The position numbers and the translations under genes are program-made. A DNA stretch of 64,000 nucleotides from Mycolicibacterium sarraceniae (GTDB taxonomy: Bacteria; Actinomycetota; Actinomycetes; Mycobacteriales; Mycobacteriaceae): contig NZ_AP022595.1 of NCBI RefSeq assembly GCF_010731875.1, forward strand, positions 992,001-1,056,000, written 5' to 3'. Shown here piece after piece: positions 34,682 to 45,444 of this stretch. Under the pieces are notes generated by a model. It ran no database searches. It had not been told where the DNA came from and saw only the letters and a list, made by a program, of their open reading frames with translations. Positions within the stretch are counted from its first letter, which is position 1, and each line of letters starts with the position of its first letter.

Positions 34682-35637
34682 CATCGACCGAAGAACGGCA
34701 GATGCTGCGTGACACCGTCGCGGCACTGATCGACAAGCACGCCGCACCGGCCGCCGTACGCGAAGCGATGGAGTCCGAGCGCGGCTACGACGAAGCGTTG
34801 TGGACGAAGCTCTGCGAGCAGGTCGGTGTGGCCGCCCTGGTGGTCCCCGAGGAACTCGGCGGCGCCGGCGGTGAATTGGCCGATGCCGCAGCGGTTCTCG
34901 AAGAGCTGGGCCGCGGCCTGGTTCCCACGCCGCTGCTCGGCACCACGCTGGCCGAGCTGGCGCTGCTCTCCGCCTTGGAAAATGGGGGGGAGCCCGATAC
35001 CGACACCCTCGAGGGGCTGGCCGCCGGCGAGGCCATCGGCGCAGTGGTCTTCGATCCCGGTTACGTCGTCAATGGCGATGTCGCCGACGTGGTGGTTGCT
35101 GTCGACGGTGACTCGCTGGTCCGGTGGAGTGATGTCACTGCCGGGGCTTTGGCGACCATGGACCCGACCCGTCGGCTGGCCCGCCTCACCCCCGGCTCGA
35201 CCACGGTGATCGGCACCGATCCCGGACTGGCCGACACTGCCGCGATCCTGCTCGCGGCCGAGCAGATCGGCGCCGCAGCGCGGTGCCTGGAACTCACCGT
35301 CGAATACACCAAGGAACGCGTGCAATTCGGCCGGCCGATCGGCAGCTTTCAGGCGCTCAAGCACCGGATGGCCGACCTGTACGTCGCCGTCCAATCAGCG
35401 CGCGCCGTCGTGGCCGACGCCATCGCGGATCCCACGCCGGTGAACGCCGCGCTGGCGCGCCTGGCTGCCACCGAAGCGTTCACCAAGGTCGCAGGCGAGG
35501 CCATCCAGATGCACGGCGGCATCGCGATCACCTGGGAACACGACATCCAGCTGTACTTCAAGCGGGCACACGGCAGCGCTCAGTTATTGGGTTCGGTGTC
35601 CGATCAACTCCGCCAGCTCGAATCCGAAGTGCTCTAA
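34678..35637 (+). CDS. fadE33: Acyl-CoA dehydrogenase-like subunit FadE33
   Basis: A 319-residue short ACAD (Rv3564): MTSTEERQMLRDTVAALID at the start, KERVQFGRPIGSFQALKHRM in the C-terminal domain and IQMHGGIAITWEHDIQLYF near the end. Like FadE32 it lacks a complete N-terminal substrate motif. It is the last clear member of the fadD3-fadE31-fadE32-fadE33 unit and is followed after 10 bases by an aminotransferase gene. Confidence 0.91.
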   Translation: MTSTEERQMLRDTVAALIDKHAAPAAVREAMESERGYDEALWTKLCEQVGVAALVVPEELGGAGGELADAAAVLEELGRGLVPTPLLGTTLAELALLSALENGGEPDTDTLEGLAAGEAIGAVVFDPGYVVNGDVADVVVAVDGDSLVRWSDVTAGALATMDPTRRLARLTPGSTTVIGTDPGLADTAAILLAAEQIGAAARCLELTVEYTKERVQFGRPIGSFQALKHRMADLYVAVQSARAVVADAIADPTPVNAALARLAATEAFTKVAGEAIQMHGGIAITWEHDIQLYFKRAHGSAQLLGSVSDQLRQLESEVL

Positions 35638-35647
35638 CCTGACCGGA

Positions 35648-36811
35648 GTGAACAACCGCGTTGCTCTGCGAGCCGGCATCCCGCCGTTCTATGTGATGGA
35701 CGTCTGGCTGGCCGCCGCCGAGCGCCAGCGCACCCACGGCGACCTGGTGAACCTGTCGGCCGGCCAGCCCAGCGTCGGTGCCCCGGAGCCGGTGCGAGCG
35801 GCTGCGGCGGCCGCACTGGAGGCTAAGCAGCTCGGCTACACCGTCGCGCTTGGCATCCCGGAGCTACGAGAGGCGATCGCCGGGTCCTACGCCAGCCGCT
35901 ACGGTCTGGACGTCAGCGCCGATGACGTGGTGGTGACCACCGGGTCCTCGGGTGGCTTCCTGCTGGCGTTCCTGGCGTGTTTCGACGTCGGCGACCGGGT
36001 GGCCATCGCCAGCCCGGGCTACCCCTGTTACCGCAACATCCTGTCCGCACTGGGCTGTGAAGTGGTGGAGATCCCGTGCGGACCCGAAACCCGATTCCAG
36101 CCCACCGTGCAGATGCTGGCCGAGCTGGATCCACCGGTGCAGGGCGTGATCGTGGCCAGCCCCGCCAATCCCACCGGCACGGTGATCCCGCCGCAGGAGC
36201 TCGCGGCGATAGCATCCTGGTGCGATGCGACCGGAGCGCGGCTCATCAGCGACGAGGTATATCACGGGCTGGTCTATCTCGGAGCACCCGAGACGTCGTG
36301 CGCGTGGCAGACGTCACGCAATGCCGTTGTGGTGAACAGTTTTTCGAAGTATTTCGCGATGACGGGCTGGCGGCTGGGCTGGTTGTTGGTGCCCAAGGAA
36401 CTGCGGCGCGCAGTGGACTGCCTGACCGGAAACTTCACCATCTGCCCGCCAGTGCTCCCGCAATTCGCGGGCGTGGCGGCGTTCACCCCGGATGCGATAG
36501 CCGAGGCCGAGGGCCACCTGCACCACTACGGCGCCAACCGGGAGACGCTGCTGGCCGGTCTGCGCCAGGTCGGCATCAGCCGCCTGGCGCCCACCGACGG
36601 GGCGTTCTACGTCTACGCCGACGTCTCCGACTTCACCTCGGACTCGTTGACGTTCTGCGAGAAGCTCTTGGCCGACACCGGATTGGCGATCGCCCCGGGG
36701 ATCGACTTCGACCCCGCCCGCGGCGGGTCGTTCGTCCGGCTGTCGTTCGCCGGACCGTCCAGCGATATCGACGAAGCGCTGCGCCGCCTCGGGCCCTGGC
36801 TGGCGCGCTAG
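35648..36811 (+). CDS. aspB: PLP-dependent class I aminotransferase (AspB-like)
   Basis: A 387-residue fold-type I aminotransferase corresponding by position and length to Rv3565 (annotated aspB). It has NLSAGQPSVGAPEPV, the Asn/Asp-Tyr cofactor contacts in SPANPTGTVIPP and ISDEVYHGLVY, and the Schiff-base lysine in SFSKYFAMTGWR. It should transfer an amino group between an amino acid and a keto acid; why it sits behind fadE33 is not explained by the known steroid steps. GTG start (VNNRVALRAG). In M. tuberculosis the next gene is nat, which is missing here. Confidence 0.87.
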   Translation: MNNRVALRAGIPPFYVMDVWLAAAERQRTHGDLVNLSAGQPSVGAPEPVRAAAAAALEAKQLGYTVALGIPELREAIAGSYASRYGLDVSADDVVVTTGSSGGFLLAFLACFDVGDRVAIASPGYPCYRNILSALGCEVVEIPCGPETRFQPTVQMLAELDPPVQGVIVASPANPTGTVIPPQELAAIASWCDATGARLISDEVYHGLVYLGAPETSCAWQTSRNAVVVNSFSKYFAMTGWRLGWLLVPKELRRAVDCLTGNFTICPPVLPQFAGVAAFTPDAIAEAEGHLHHYGANRETLLAGLRQVGISRLAPTDGAFYVYADVSDFTSDSLTFCEKLLADTGLAIAPGIDFDPARGGSFVRLSFAGPSSDIDEALRRLGPWLAR

Positions 36812-36887
36812 AAGGCGCCTCAGAGCATTCCGAGACCGTGCACCGCGAGGTGGCCGGTGCGATCATCGCGTTCGTCGACCAGCAGAC

Positions 36888-37454
36888 CTACAACCAGGTG
36901 TCGGGAGTGGTGGCGGTGAGGAAGGCGTCGAGATCGTCGCGCCACTGCGCCGGGGTGTTCTTGTCCGGCTCGATACCGGTGTACTCGCCCCGATAGAACA
37001 GCAGCGGGCGCGGCTTCTTCTTCGGCACCTCGGACAGCGAGTGCACCGCGCCGAACACCACGAAGTGGTCACCGCCGTCATGCACCGAATGCACCGTGCA
37101 GTCGATGTGGGCCAGCGTTCCGTCGATCACCGGTGAGCCGAGTCTGCTTGGGCTCCAGTCGATTCCGGCGAACTTATCCGGTTCCCTCGAGCCGAAACGG
37201 GCTGACACATGCTGCTGATTCTCGTGCAGGACGTTAACGCAGAACTTTCCGCTGGCCTCGATAGCCGCCCAGGATCGCGACAGCTTGGTCGGGCAGAACA
37301 ACACCAGCGGAGGCTCAAGCGACAGCGCCGCGAACGACTGACAGGCGAACCCGACCGGAGCGTCGTCGTGGATCGTCGTGATGATCGTGATGCCGGTGCA
37401 GAACTGGCCCAGCACGTGTCGGAACGTGCGAGGGTCGATCTCGGCCGCGGACAT
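36888..37454 (-). CDS. hsaB: Flavin reductase component of the 3-HSA monooxygenase
   Basis: A 188-residue flavin reductase (Rv3567c) that supplies reduced flavin to HsaA. Family segments: GITIITTIHDDAPVGFACQSFAALSLEPPLV (seen as two shorter blocks, GITIITT and PVGFACQSF), the LSRSWAAIEASGKFCVNVL helix, and DHFVVFGAVHS. It is the most distal gene of the leftward hsaA-hsaD-hsaC-hsaB set (3 bases after hsaC). The 76-base gap to aspB contains no nat gene. Confidence 0.94.
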   Translation of the reverse strand: MSAAEIDPRTFRHVLGQFCTGITIITTIHDDAPVGFACQSFAALSLEPPLVLFCPTKLSRSWAAIEASGKFCVNVLHENQQHVSARFGSREPDKFAGIDWSPSRLGSPVIDGTLAHIDCTVHSVHDGGDHFVVFGAVHSLSEVPKKKPRPLLFYRGEYTGIEPDKNTPAQWRDDLDAFLTATTPDTWL

Positions 37455-37457
37455 CGG

Positions 37458-39256
<1,799 letters not shown>

Positions 39257-40441
39257 TTACACCATCGTGTCGCCGATTGGGAGCCCGAATGCCTGATTAC
39301 CGAACATCACGTAGGCGCGCTCGGCATCATTGGCGGCGTGCACCCGGCCGGCGTGCGCGTCACGCCAGAAGCGTTGCAGCGGTGTATCGGTGCCCAGGGC
39401 AGTGGCTCCTGCGCTCTCGAAGAGCCGGTCAATGGCCGCGATCGCGCGCTGGGTGGCGCGCACCTGATCACGGCGAGCCTTGGCCCGCAGCTCCAGCGGA
39501 ATGTCTTCGCCGGCCAGCAGCAGCTTGTATTCGGTGGCCAGGTTGCCCGACAGCTGGCCCCAGGCCGCGTCGATGTCGCTGGACGCCTCGGCGATGCGGA
39601 CCTTGGCAAACGGATCGTCCTTGGCCTTCTCACCGGCGTAGGCGGCGCGCACCCGCTTGCCCTGGTGCTCGACGTGAGCGTCATAGGCACCGTAGGCCAT
39701 GCCCACGATCGGCGTCGAGATGGTCGTGGGATGCATGGTGCCCCACGGCATCTTGTACACCGGCGCGGTATTCGTCCGCAGCCCGGGAGAGCTCAGATCG
39801 CCCATCGCCTTGAAGGAGGTGAACCGGTGCCGCGGCACGAACACGTCCTTCATCACCAGCGTGTTGGAGCCGGTGCCCTTGAGCCCGACCACGTGCCAGT
39901 CGTCCTCAATGCGGTAGTCGCTGATCGGGACCAGAAAGCTGCCGAAGTCCACTGGCCGGCCGTCCTTGATGACCGGGCCACCGACGAAGGTCCAGGAGGC
40001 GTGATCGCAGCCCGACGACCAATGCCAGGCACCGCTGACCAGGTAGCCGCCATCAGTGACCACGCCCGCGCCCATCGGGGCGTACGACGAGGAGATCCGC
40101 ACGGTCGGGTCCGCGCTCCAGACATCTTCCTGGGCCTGCTGATCGAAGTGCGCCAGGTGCCAGTTGTGCACGCCGAGAATGCCGGCGACCCAGCCGGTCG
40201 AACCGCAGGCGCTGGCCAGGCGGCGCACGGCCTCGTAGAACGCCGTCGGGTCGCTCTGCAGGCCGCCCCACTGCTCGGGCTGGAGCAGCTTGAAGAAGCC
40301 GACCTCGTCGAGTTCGGCGATCGTGGCATCGGGGATGCGACGCAGGTCTTCGGTCTCCTGAGCGCGCTCGCGCAGCTTTGACAGCAGTTCATCGATGCCG
40401 CTGAGGACCGACTCCGCGTCACGCTGTTGAATAGATGTCAC
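39257..40441 (-). CDS. hsaA: Flavin-dependent 3-HSA 4-hydroxylase, oxygenase component
   Basis: A 394-residue group D flavin monooxygenase with an acyl-CoA-dehydrogenase fold (Rv3570c, same length). With HsaB it hydroxylates 3-HSA to the catechol 3,4-DHSA. Segments typical of the family: EQWGGLQSDPTAFYEAVRRL, GSTGWVAGILGVHNWHLA and SGAWHWSSGCDHASW. First gene of the hsaADCB operon, divergent from kshB with two KstR-type boxes between them. Confidence 0.95.
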   Translation of the reverse strand: MTSIQQRDAESVLSGIDELLSKLRERAQETEDLRRIPDATIAELDEVGFFKLLQPEQWGGLQSDPTAFYEAVRRLASACGSTGWVAGILGVHNWHLAHFDQQAQEDVWSADPTVRISSSYAPMGAGVVTDGGYLVSGAWHWSSGCDHASWTFVGGPVIKDGRPVDFGSFLVPISDYRIEDDWHVVGLKGTGSNTLVMKDVFVPRHRFTSFKAMGDLSSPGLRTNTAPVYKMPWGTMHPTTISTPIVGMAYGAYDAHVEHQGKRVRAAYAGEKAKDDPFAKVRIAEASSDIDAAWGQLSGNLATEYKLLLAGEDIPLELRAKARRDQVRATQRAIAAIDRLFESAGATALGTDTPLQRFWRDAHAGRVHAANDAERAYVMFGNQAFGLPIGDTMV

Positions 40442-40478
40442 TGCATGCCTCCCGGAAGTGCGTTACTCCGACCAAGAC

Positions 40479-40492
40479 TAGAACACGTTACG
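40479..40492. promoter_or_regulatory. Imperfect KstR operator near hsaA
   Basis: TAGAACACGTTACG fits TnnAACnnGTTnnA except for the last base (G instead of A). It lies 38 bases upstream of the hsaA ATG. Confidence 0.65.
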
Positions 40493-40546
40493 ATTCGTGT
40501 CGAGCAGCGCGAACCCGCGGCTGGTAGCGGTATGTAAACCAGTTTC

Positions 40547-40560
40547 TATAACCTGTTCTA
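40547..40560. promoter_or_regulatory. KstR operator upstream of kshB
   Basis: TATAACCTGTTCTA matches the KstR consensus fully and lies 28 bases before the kshB GTG. With the imperfect site at 40479 the hsaA/kshB region has two boxes 68 bases apart. Confidence 0.88.
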
Positions 40561-40587
40561 GTTGGGCTGGAGGGAAGGCTAAGCGAC

Positions 40588-41655
40588 GTGACGCAGGTTC
40601 CACCCGACGAGCCACTGGGTAGCCACGTGCTCGAATTGGAAGTCACCGACGTTGTCGAGGAGACCGACGACTCGCGGTCGCTGGTGTTCGGCGTGCCCAC
40701 CGGCGCGGACATCCCGGCCGACCGCCTGCGCTACGCGCCCGGTCAGTTCCTGACGTTGCGCATCCCTAGCGACCGGACCGGCTCGGTGGCGCGCTGCTAC
40801 TCGCTGTGCAGCTCACCGTTCACCGATGACGCCCTGACCGTCACGATCAAACGCACCGTCGACGGCTACGCGTCGAACTGGCTGTGCGACCACGCCCACA
40901 AAGGCATGAGGATGCACGTCCTGGCGCCATCCGGCACGTTCGTGCCCAAAACCCTGGACGCCGACTTCCTGCTCATCGCCGCGGGCAGCGGCATCACCCC
41001 GATGCTGGCCATCTGCAAGTCGGCGCTGTCGCAGGGCAGTGGTCAGGTCACGCTGCTTTATGCCAACCGCGACGAGCGTTCGGTGATCTTCGGCAGCACA
41101 CTGCGCGACCTGACGGCCACGTACCCGGACCGGCTGACGGTCGTGCACTGGCTGGAGTCCGTGCAGGGCCTGCCGAGCGTGCCGGCCCTGAGTCAGCTGA
41201 TGGCCCCCTACACCGACCGGCAGGCGTTCATCTGCGGACCCGGCCCGTTCATGAAAGCCGCCGAGGAAGCGTTGGGGGCGTTGAACGTCCCCGCCAAGCA
41301 GGTGCATATCGAGGTGTTTCGCTCGCTGGACACCGATCCGTTCGCGATGGTGAAGATCGAGGACGACGGCGACGAGCCGCCCGCCACCGCCGTCATCGAA
41401 CTCGACGGGCAGTCCCACACCGTGTCCTGGCCGCGCAGCGCCACATTGCTCGACGTCCTGCTCGACAAGGGACTCGACGTCCCATTCTCCTGCCGCGAGG
41501 GGCACTGCGGCGCCTGCGCGGTGGTCAAGCGCAGCGGCGAGGTCGAGATGGACATCAACGACGTCCTCGAGCCCAGCGATATCGACGAGGGGCTGATCCT
41601 GTCGTGCCAGGCCCGGCCGAAGTCCGATTCGGTCGAAGTCACCTACGACGAATAG
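40588..41655 (+). CDS. kshB: Reductase component of 3-ketosteroid 9-alpha-hydroxylase
   Basis: A 355-residue class IA-type reductase (Rv3571) that passes electrons from NADH through FAD and a plant-type [2Fe-2S] cluster to the Rieske oxygenase KshA. Domains in order: FAD/beta-barrel (RCYSLCSSPF, about 70-79), NAD domain (IAAGSGITPMLAI), and C-terminal ferredoxin with cysteines in CREGHCGACAVV and LSCQA. GTG start at 40588. KshA itself is not in this window. Confidence 0.95.
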   Translation: MTQVPPDEPLGSHVLELEVTDVVEETDDSRSLVFGVPTGADIPADRLRYAPGQFLTLRIPSDRTGSVARCYSLCSSPFTDDALTVTIKRTVDGYASNWLCDHAHKGMRMHVLAPSGTFVPKTLDADFLLIAAGSGITPMLAICKSALSQGSGQVTLLYANRDERSVIFGSTLRDLTATYPDRLTVVHWLESVQGLPSVPALSQLMAPYTDRQAFICGPGPFMKAAEEALGALNVPAKQVHIEVFRSLDTDPFAMVKIEDDGDEPPATAVIELDGQSHTVSWPRSATLLDVLLDKGLDVPFSCREGHCGACAVVKRSGEVEMDINDVLEPSDIDEGLILSCQARPKSDSVEVTYDE

Positions 41656-41670
41656 ACCGGCGCGCGAGTG

Positions 41671-43809
41671 CTACCGCGGCAGGCCCAGCAGCCGCTCGCC
41701 GGCCAGCGTGAGCAGGATCTGCTCGGTGCCGCCCGCGATGGTCAGGCACCGGGTGTTGAGGAAGTCGTGCACGTATCCGTCAATGGTGAGCCCGCCCGAT
41801 TCGGACAGCTCTTGACGGAACTCGGCCAGCGCCTGCCGGTGCCGCACGCCAATCAGCTTGCGCGCGCTGGCTTCCGCACTGGTGTCGTGTCCCCCGACAG
41901 CCAGCTGCGCGATCCTCTGATCGAGCAGTGCACCCGCCTGTGCGGACAGGATCAGCTTGGCTGCCTGGTCGGCCAGCGCAGTGTCGAGATCACCGCGCGC
42001 CGCGACCGCTTCGAGCATCTCCTCCACCGGATTGCCCAACGCGGTGCCCTGCGCCATCGCGACACGCTCGTTGGCCAGGGTGGTCCGCGCCAGCCGCCAG
42101 CCATCGTTGACGGTGCCGACCACCATATCGTCGGGCACGAAGACGTCGTCGAAGAACACTTCGTTGAACAGCTCGTCGCCGGTGATCTCGCGCAGCGGCC
42201 GGACCAGCAGGCCGGGCGAGCGCATGTCGATCAGGAAGTACGTGATGCCTTTATGCTTCGGCGCGTCGGGGTCAGTACGGGCCAGGCACACACCCCAGTG
42301 CGCCTTCTGCGCCGCCGACGTCCATACCTTCTGACCGGTGAGCTTCCAACCGCCCTCGGCGCGAACGGCTTTGGTGCGCAGGGCGGCCAGATCCGATCCG
42401 GCGCCGGGCTCGGAAAACAGCTGGCACCAGATGATGTCGCCGCGCAGCGTGGCCGGCACGAAGCGTTCGATCTGTTCCGGCGTGCCGCCCTCGAGGATCG
42501 TCGGCACCGCCCACCAGCCGATCACCAGATCGGGGCGCTGAACGTCGAACCTGGCCAGCTCGGAATCGATGAGCAGTTGCTCGGCCGGTGAGGCCTCGCG
42601 CCCGTAGGGCTTGGGCCAGTGCGGCGCGAGCAAGCCGGTATCGGCCAGCGCGGGCTGCCGCTGATCGGGCGGTAGCGCGGCGACTTCGGCTGCGGCAGCG
42701 GCGATTTCGGGCTGCAGGTGCGCGACGGAATCCAGGTCGATGTGCAGCTCGCGACGAACGCCGTCCAGCGTCAGCGCGGCGACTCGGCGCAGCCAAAGCG
42801 GCCGGCCACCCAGGATCTGGCCGATGCTGTAGGCGCGGCGCAGGAAGAGATGGGCATCGTGTTCCCAGGTGATGCCGATACCGCCGAGCACCTGGATGGC
42901 GTCCTTGGCGTTGACCTGAGCCGACTCGATGCCGATGGCCGCGGCGATGGCCGCAGCGACGGCGAGCTGCTGTTCGCCGTCGCCTTCCGGAGCCGCTGGG
43001 CCGGCGATATCGACAGAGGCGGCGACGGCCGCATCAGAGGCGGCGACGGCGGCCTGCTGCGAGCGCAGCAGCATTTCGGCGCACATGTGCTTGATGGCCT
43101 GGAAGCTGCCGATCGGCTTGCCGAACTGCTCGCGCACCTTCGCGTAGTCGACGGCGGTGTCCAGCGTCCAGCGGGCCACGCCGGCGGTTTCGGCGGCCAG
43201 CACGGTGGCGGTGAGGTCTTCGAAGCGGCGCCGCGACACCGCGAGTGTGGCGGCCGGGGCGGAGCTCAGTGTCACCGTGGCCAGCGGGCGGGAGAAGTCG
43301 GTGGCCGACAGCAGCTCGACAGTGACGCCGTCGGCGGCGGCGTCGACCACGACGACCTCATCGCCCACCGGCAGCAGCAGCACGCCGGAGGTATCCGCGC
43401 CGAGAACATAGTCGGCGGTGCCCGAGACCCGGTCACCGTCGCGCGTCAGGCTCGCGGACAGGGCCAGCCCCGCCGTCGCCTCCCCCGCAGCCAGCGCTTG
43501 GAGCAGCTCAGCATCAGTGACGACCAGCGTCGCCACCGCCGTCGTCGCGACCGGCCCCGGGATCAGCGCCCGCGCTGCCTCCTCGACCATGGCGCACAGG
43601 TCCTGCACCGATCCGCCGGCACCGCCGGCGTCCTCGGATACCGCGACCCCGAACAGTCCCAGCTCAGCGAGGCCGCGATACACCGGGCGCCAGGCATCCG
43701 GCGCGCCCTGTTCGACGTCGCGCACGGCGGCAAGTGCGCCACACGACGCGGCCCAGCTGTGGACCAGCTCGCGGGCGGCAAACTGTTCATCGGTGATGGT
43801 GGCAGACAC
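41671..43809 (-). CDS. chsE3: Fused double acyl-CoA dehydrogenase FadE34 (ChsE3)
   Basis: A 712-residue protein made of two ACAD modules in one chain, as in Rv3573c (711 residues). The N-terminal module (about 1-340) ends with a VLGGIGITWEHDAHLFLRRA segment. The C-terminal module has FSEPGAGSDLAALRT, KVWTSAAQKAHWGVCL and GGTEQILLTLAGERLLGLP. It acts on the five-carbon side-chain CoA ester (3-oxochol-4-en-24-oyl-CoA). The fusion replaces the separate alpha/beta subunits seen in ChsE1-ChsE2. Divergent from kstR across a KstR box. Confidence 0.95.
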   Translation of the reverse strand: MSATITDEQFAARELVHSWAASCGALAAVRDVEQGAPDAWRPVYRGLAELGLFGVAVSEDAGGAGGSVQDLCAMVEEAARALIPGPVATTAVATLVVTDAELLQALAAGEATAGLALSASLTRDGDRVSGTADYVLGADTSGVLLLPVGDEVVVVDAAADGVTVELLSATDFSRPLATVTLSSAPAATLAVSRRRFEDLTATVLAAETAGVARWTLDTAVDYAKVREQFGKPIGSFQAIKHMCAEMLLRSQQAAVAASDAAVAASVDIAGPAAPEGDGEQQLAVAAAIAAAIGIESAQVNAKDAIQVLGGIGITWEHDAHLFLRRAYSIGQILGGRPLWLRRVAALTLDGVRRELHIDLDSVAHLQPEIAAAAAEVAALPPDQRQPALADTGLLAPHWPKPYGREASPAEQLLIDSELARFDVQRPDLVIGWWAVPTILEGGTPEQIERFVPATLRGDIIWCQLFSEPGAGSDLAALRTKAVRAEGGWKLTGQKVWTSAAQKAHWGVCLARTDPDAPKHKGITYFLIDMRSPGLLVRPLREITGDELFNEVFFDDVFVPDDMVVGTVNDGWRLARTTLANERVAMAQGTALGNPVEEMLEAVAARGDLDTALADQAAKLILSAQAGALLDQRIAQLAVGGHDTSAEASARKLIGVRHRQALAEFRQELSESGGLTIDGYVHDFLNTRCLTIAGGTEQILLTLAGERLLGLPR

Positions 43810-43860
43810 CGTCGGCTCCTATGGTGACGAAGAACGGGGCGAAAAATCTTCTGGGCCCAC

Positions 43861-43874
43861 TAGAACGTGTTCTA
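43861..43874. promoter_or_regulatory. KstR operator between fadE34 and kstR
   Basis: TAGAACGTGTTCTA is a near-perfect palindrome and fits the KstR consensus completely. It is placed to control fadE34 and to autoregulate kstR. Confidence 0.93.
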
Positions 43875-44016
43875 ATAGTGCCAGCGATAACCAGTCAAGT
43901 CGACTGGCATCGCAGCAGGACACGCGGCTGTCCTAGGGGAGGCAGGGGTACGCGAACAGGTCTAGCGGTGCGTATCGTCCTCCAGAAACTGCCCTTGGAA
44001 GGAGCTGACCGAACCC

Positions 44017-44682
44017 ATGTCATCGCCAGCGCAGAAATCGTCGGCCGGCGGCGCGGGTTCACAGCCACGCGACGTGCTACCGGTGTCAGTTCTGGCCGAA
44101 TCAGAACTCGGCTCAGAAGCCCAGCGTGAGCGCCGCAAGCGCATTCTGGACGCGACCATGGCGATCGCCTCCAAGGGTGGCTACGAGGCCGTTCAGATGC
44201 GTGCGGTGGCCGATCGTGCCGATGTGGCCGTCGGCACTCTCTACCGCTACTTCCCGTCGAAGGTCCACCTGCTGGTTTCGGCGCTGGCGCGGGAGTTCGA
44301 ACGCATCGACTCCAAGACCGACCGGTCAGTGGTTTCCGGCGGCTCGCCCTTCCATCGATTGAGCCTCATGGTCAGCAAGCTGAACCGGGCCATGCAGCGC
44401 AACCCGCTGCTGACCGAGGCGATGACGCGGGCCTACGTGTTCGCCGACGCGTCGGCGGCCGGTGAGGTTGATCACGTCGAGAAGATCATCGACAGCATGT
44501 TCGCCAGGGCCATGAGCGACGGCGAGCCGACCGAGGACCAGTACCACATCGCCCGGGTCATCTCCGATGTGTGGCTGTCCAACCTGCTGGCCTGGCTGAC
44601 GCGGCGCGCCTCGGCGACCGATGTCAGCAAACGACTCGATCTTGCGGTGCGCCTGCTGATCGGCGACGACGGCGAGTCTTAG
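44017..44682 (+). CDS. kstR: TetR-family repressor of cholesterol catabolism
   Basis: A 221-residue TetR repressor (Rv3574). An extended, disordered N-terminus (Ser/Gly-rich, about 1-30) precedes the helix-turn-helix (RILDATMAIASKGGYEAVQM, then VGTLYRYFPSKVHLL). KstR is released by 3-oxo-cholest-4-en-26-oyl-CoA-type thioesters and controls most side-chain and ring A/B genes here. The ATG at 44017 is 143 bases after its operator; MRAVADRADVAV is inside the HTH, so no shorter start is sensible. otsB follows after 6 bases. Confidence 0.95.
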   Translation: MSSPAQKSSAGGAGSQPRDVLPVSVLAESELGSEAQRERRKRILDATMAIASKGGYEAVQMRAVADRADVAVGTLYRYFPSKVHLLVSALAREFERIDSKTDRSVVSGGSPFHRLSLMVSKLNRAMQRNPLLTEAMTRAYVFADASAAGEVDHVEKIIDSMFARAMSDGEPTEDQYHIARVISDVWLSNLLAWLTRRASATDVSKRLDLAVRLLIGDDGES

Positions 44683-44688
44683 GACCCC

Positions 44689-45444
44689 GTGGCCGTCTCC
44701 GGAGACGATCTTCACCGTGCGCTGACCGCCGTCGCCCGCGTCCCGCGACTGCTGGTGGCCTCCGATTTCGACGGCACCATCGCACCGATCGTGTCCAATC
44801 CAGCCGACGCCGCGCCCATTCCGGCCGCCGCAGCGGCTTTGGCTGCGTTGGCCACCCTGCCGTTCACCGATGCCGCGTTGATCTCGGGGCGGGCGCTGCG
44901 CGACCTGCGGGCGCTATCCGGCGCACCGGCCGATGTGCACCTGGTGGGCAGCCACGGCTCGGAGTTCGATGCCGGCTTCCTGGATGCGATCGACGAGCCG
45001 GCCAAGGCGCTTCTGGCCAGGCTCGAACAGACGATGACCGCACTCACCGAGCGCTACCCGGGCTCGACGGTCGAGATCAAACCGATCAGTGTGGCCTTTC
45101 ACGTCCGCAACGCCGCCCCCGAGCATGCCCAACGGGCCCTCGATGATGCGCTGAATGCGGTGCAGGACTTTGATATTCATGTGACCGAAGGTAAGGCGGT
45201 CCGCGAATTTGCGGTCATCGACACCGACAAGGGCGAGGCGCTGGACCGCTTACGCGAATCGAGTGACGCGAGCGCGGTGGTGTTCTTCGGCGACGATGTC
45301 ACCGACGAGAAGGCATTCGCCCGGCTGGCCGAGGACGATATCGGCGTGAAGGTCGGGCCGGGCCAGACCCTTGCCCGCTATCGCGTCGACTCCCCCGACG
45401 ACGTTGCCACCGCGCTGTCGGTACTGCTGCACGCCCGTCGTTAA
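44689..45444 (+). CDS. otsB: Trehalose-6-phosphate phosphatase
   Basis: A 251-residue HAD-superfamily (IIB cap) phosphatase. The nucleophile/acid pair is in DFDGTIAPI (Asp26, Asp28). SGRALRDL, GSHGSEF and the C-terminal FGDDVTDEKAF (metal site) complete the OtsB signature. It dephosphorylates trehalose-6-phosphate; shorter than OtsB2 of M. tuberculosis, so it may be a second copy. GTG start six bases after kstR. It converges with the LacI gene, the two stops sharing the bases TTAA. Confidence 0.85.
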   Translation: MAVSGDDLHRALTAVARVPRLLVASDFDGTIAPIVSNPADAAPIPAAAAALAALATLPFTDAALISGRALRDLRALSGAPADVHLVGSHGSEFDAGFLDAIDEPAKALLARLEQTMTALTERYPGSTVEIKPISVAFHVRNAAPEHAQRALDDALNAVQDFDIHVTEGKAVREFAVIDTDKGEALDRLRESSDASAVVFFGDDVTDEKAFARLAEDDIGVKVGPGQTLARYRVDSPDDVATALSVLLHARR

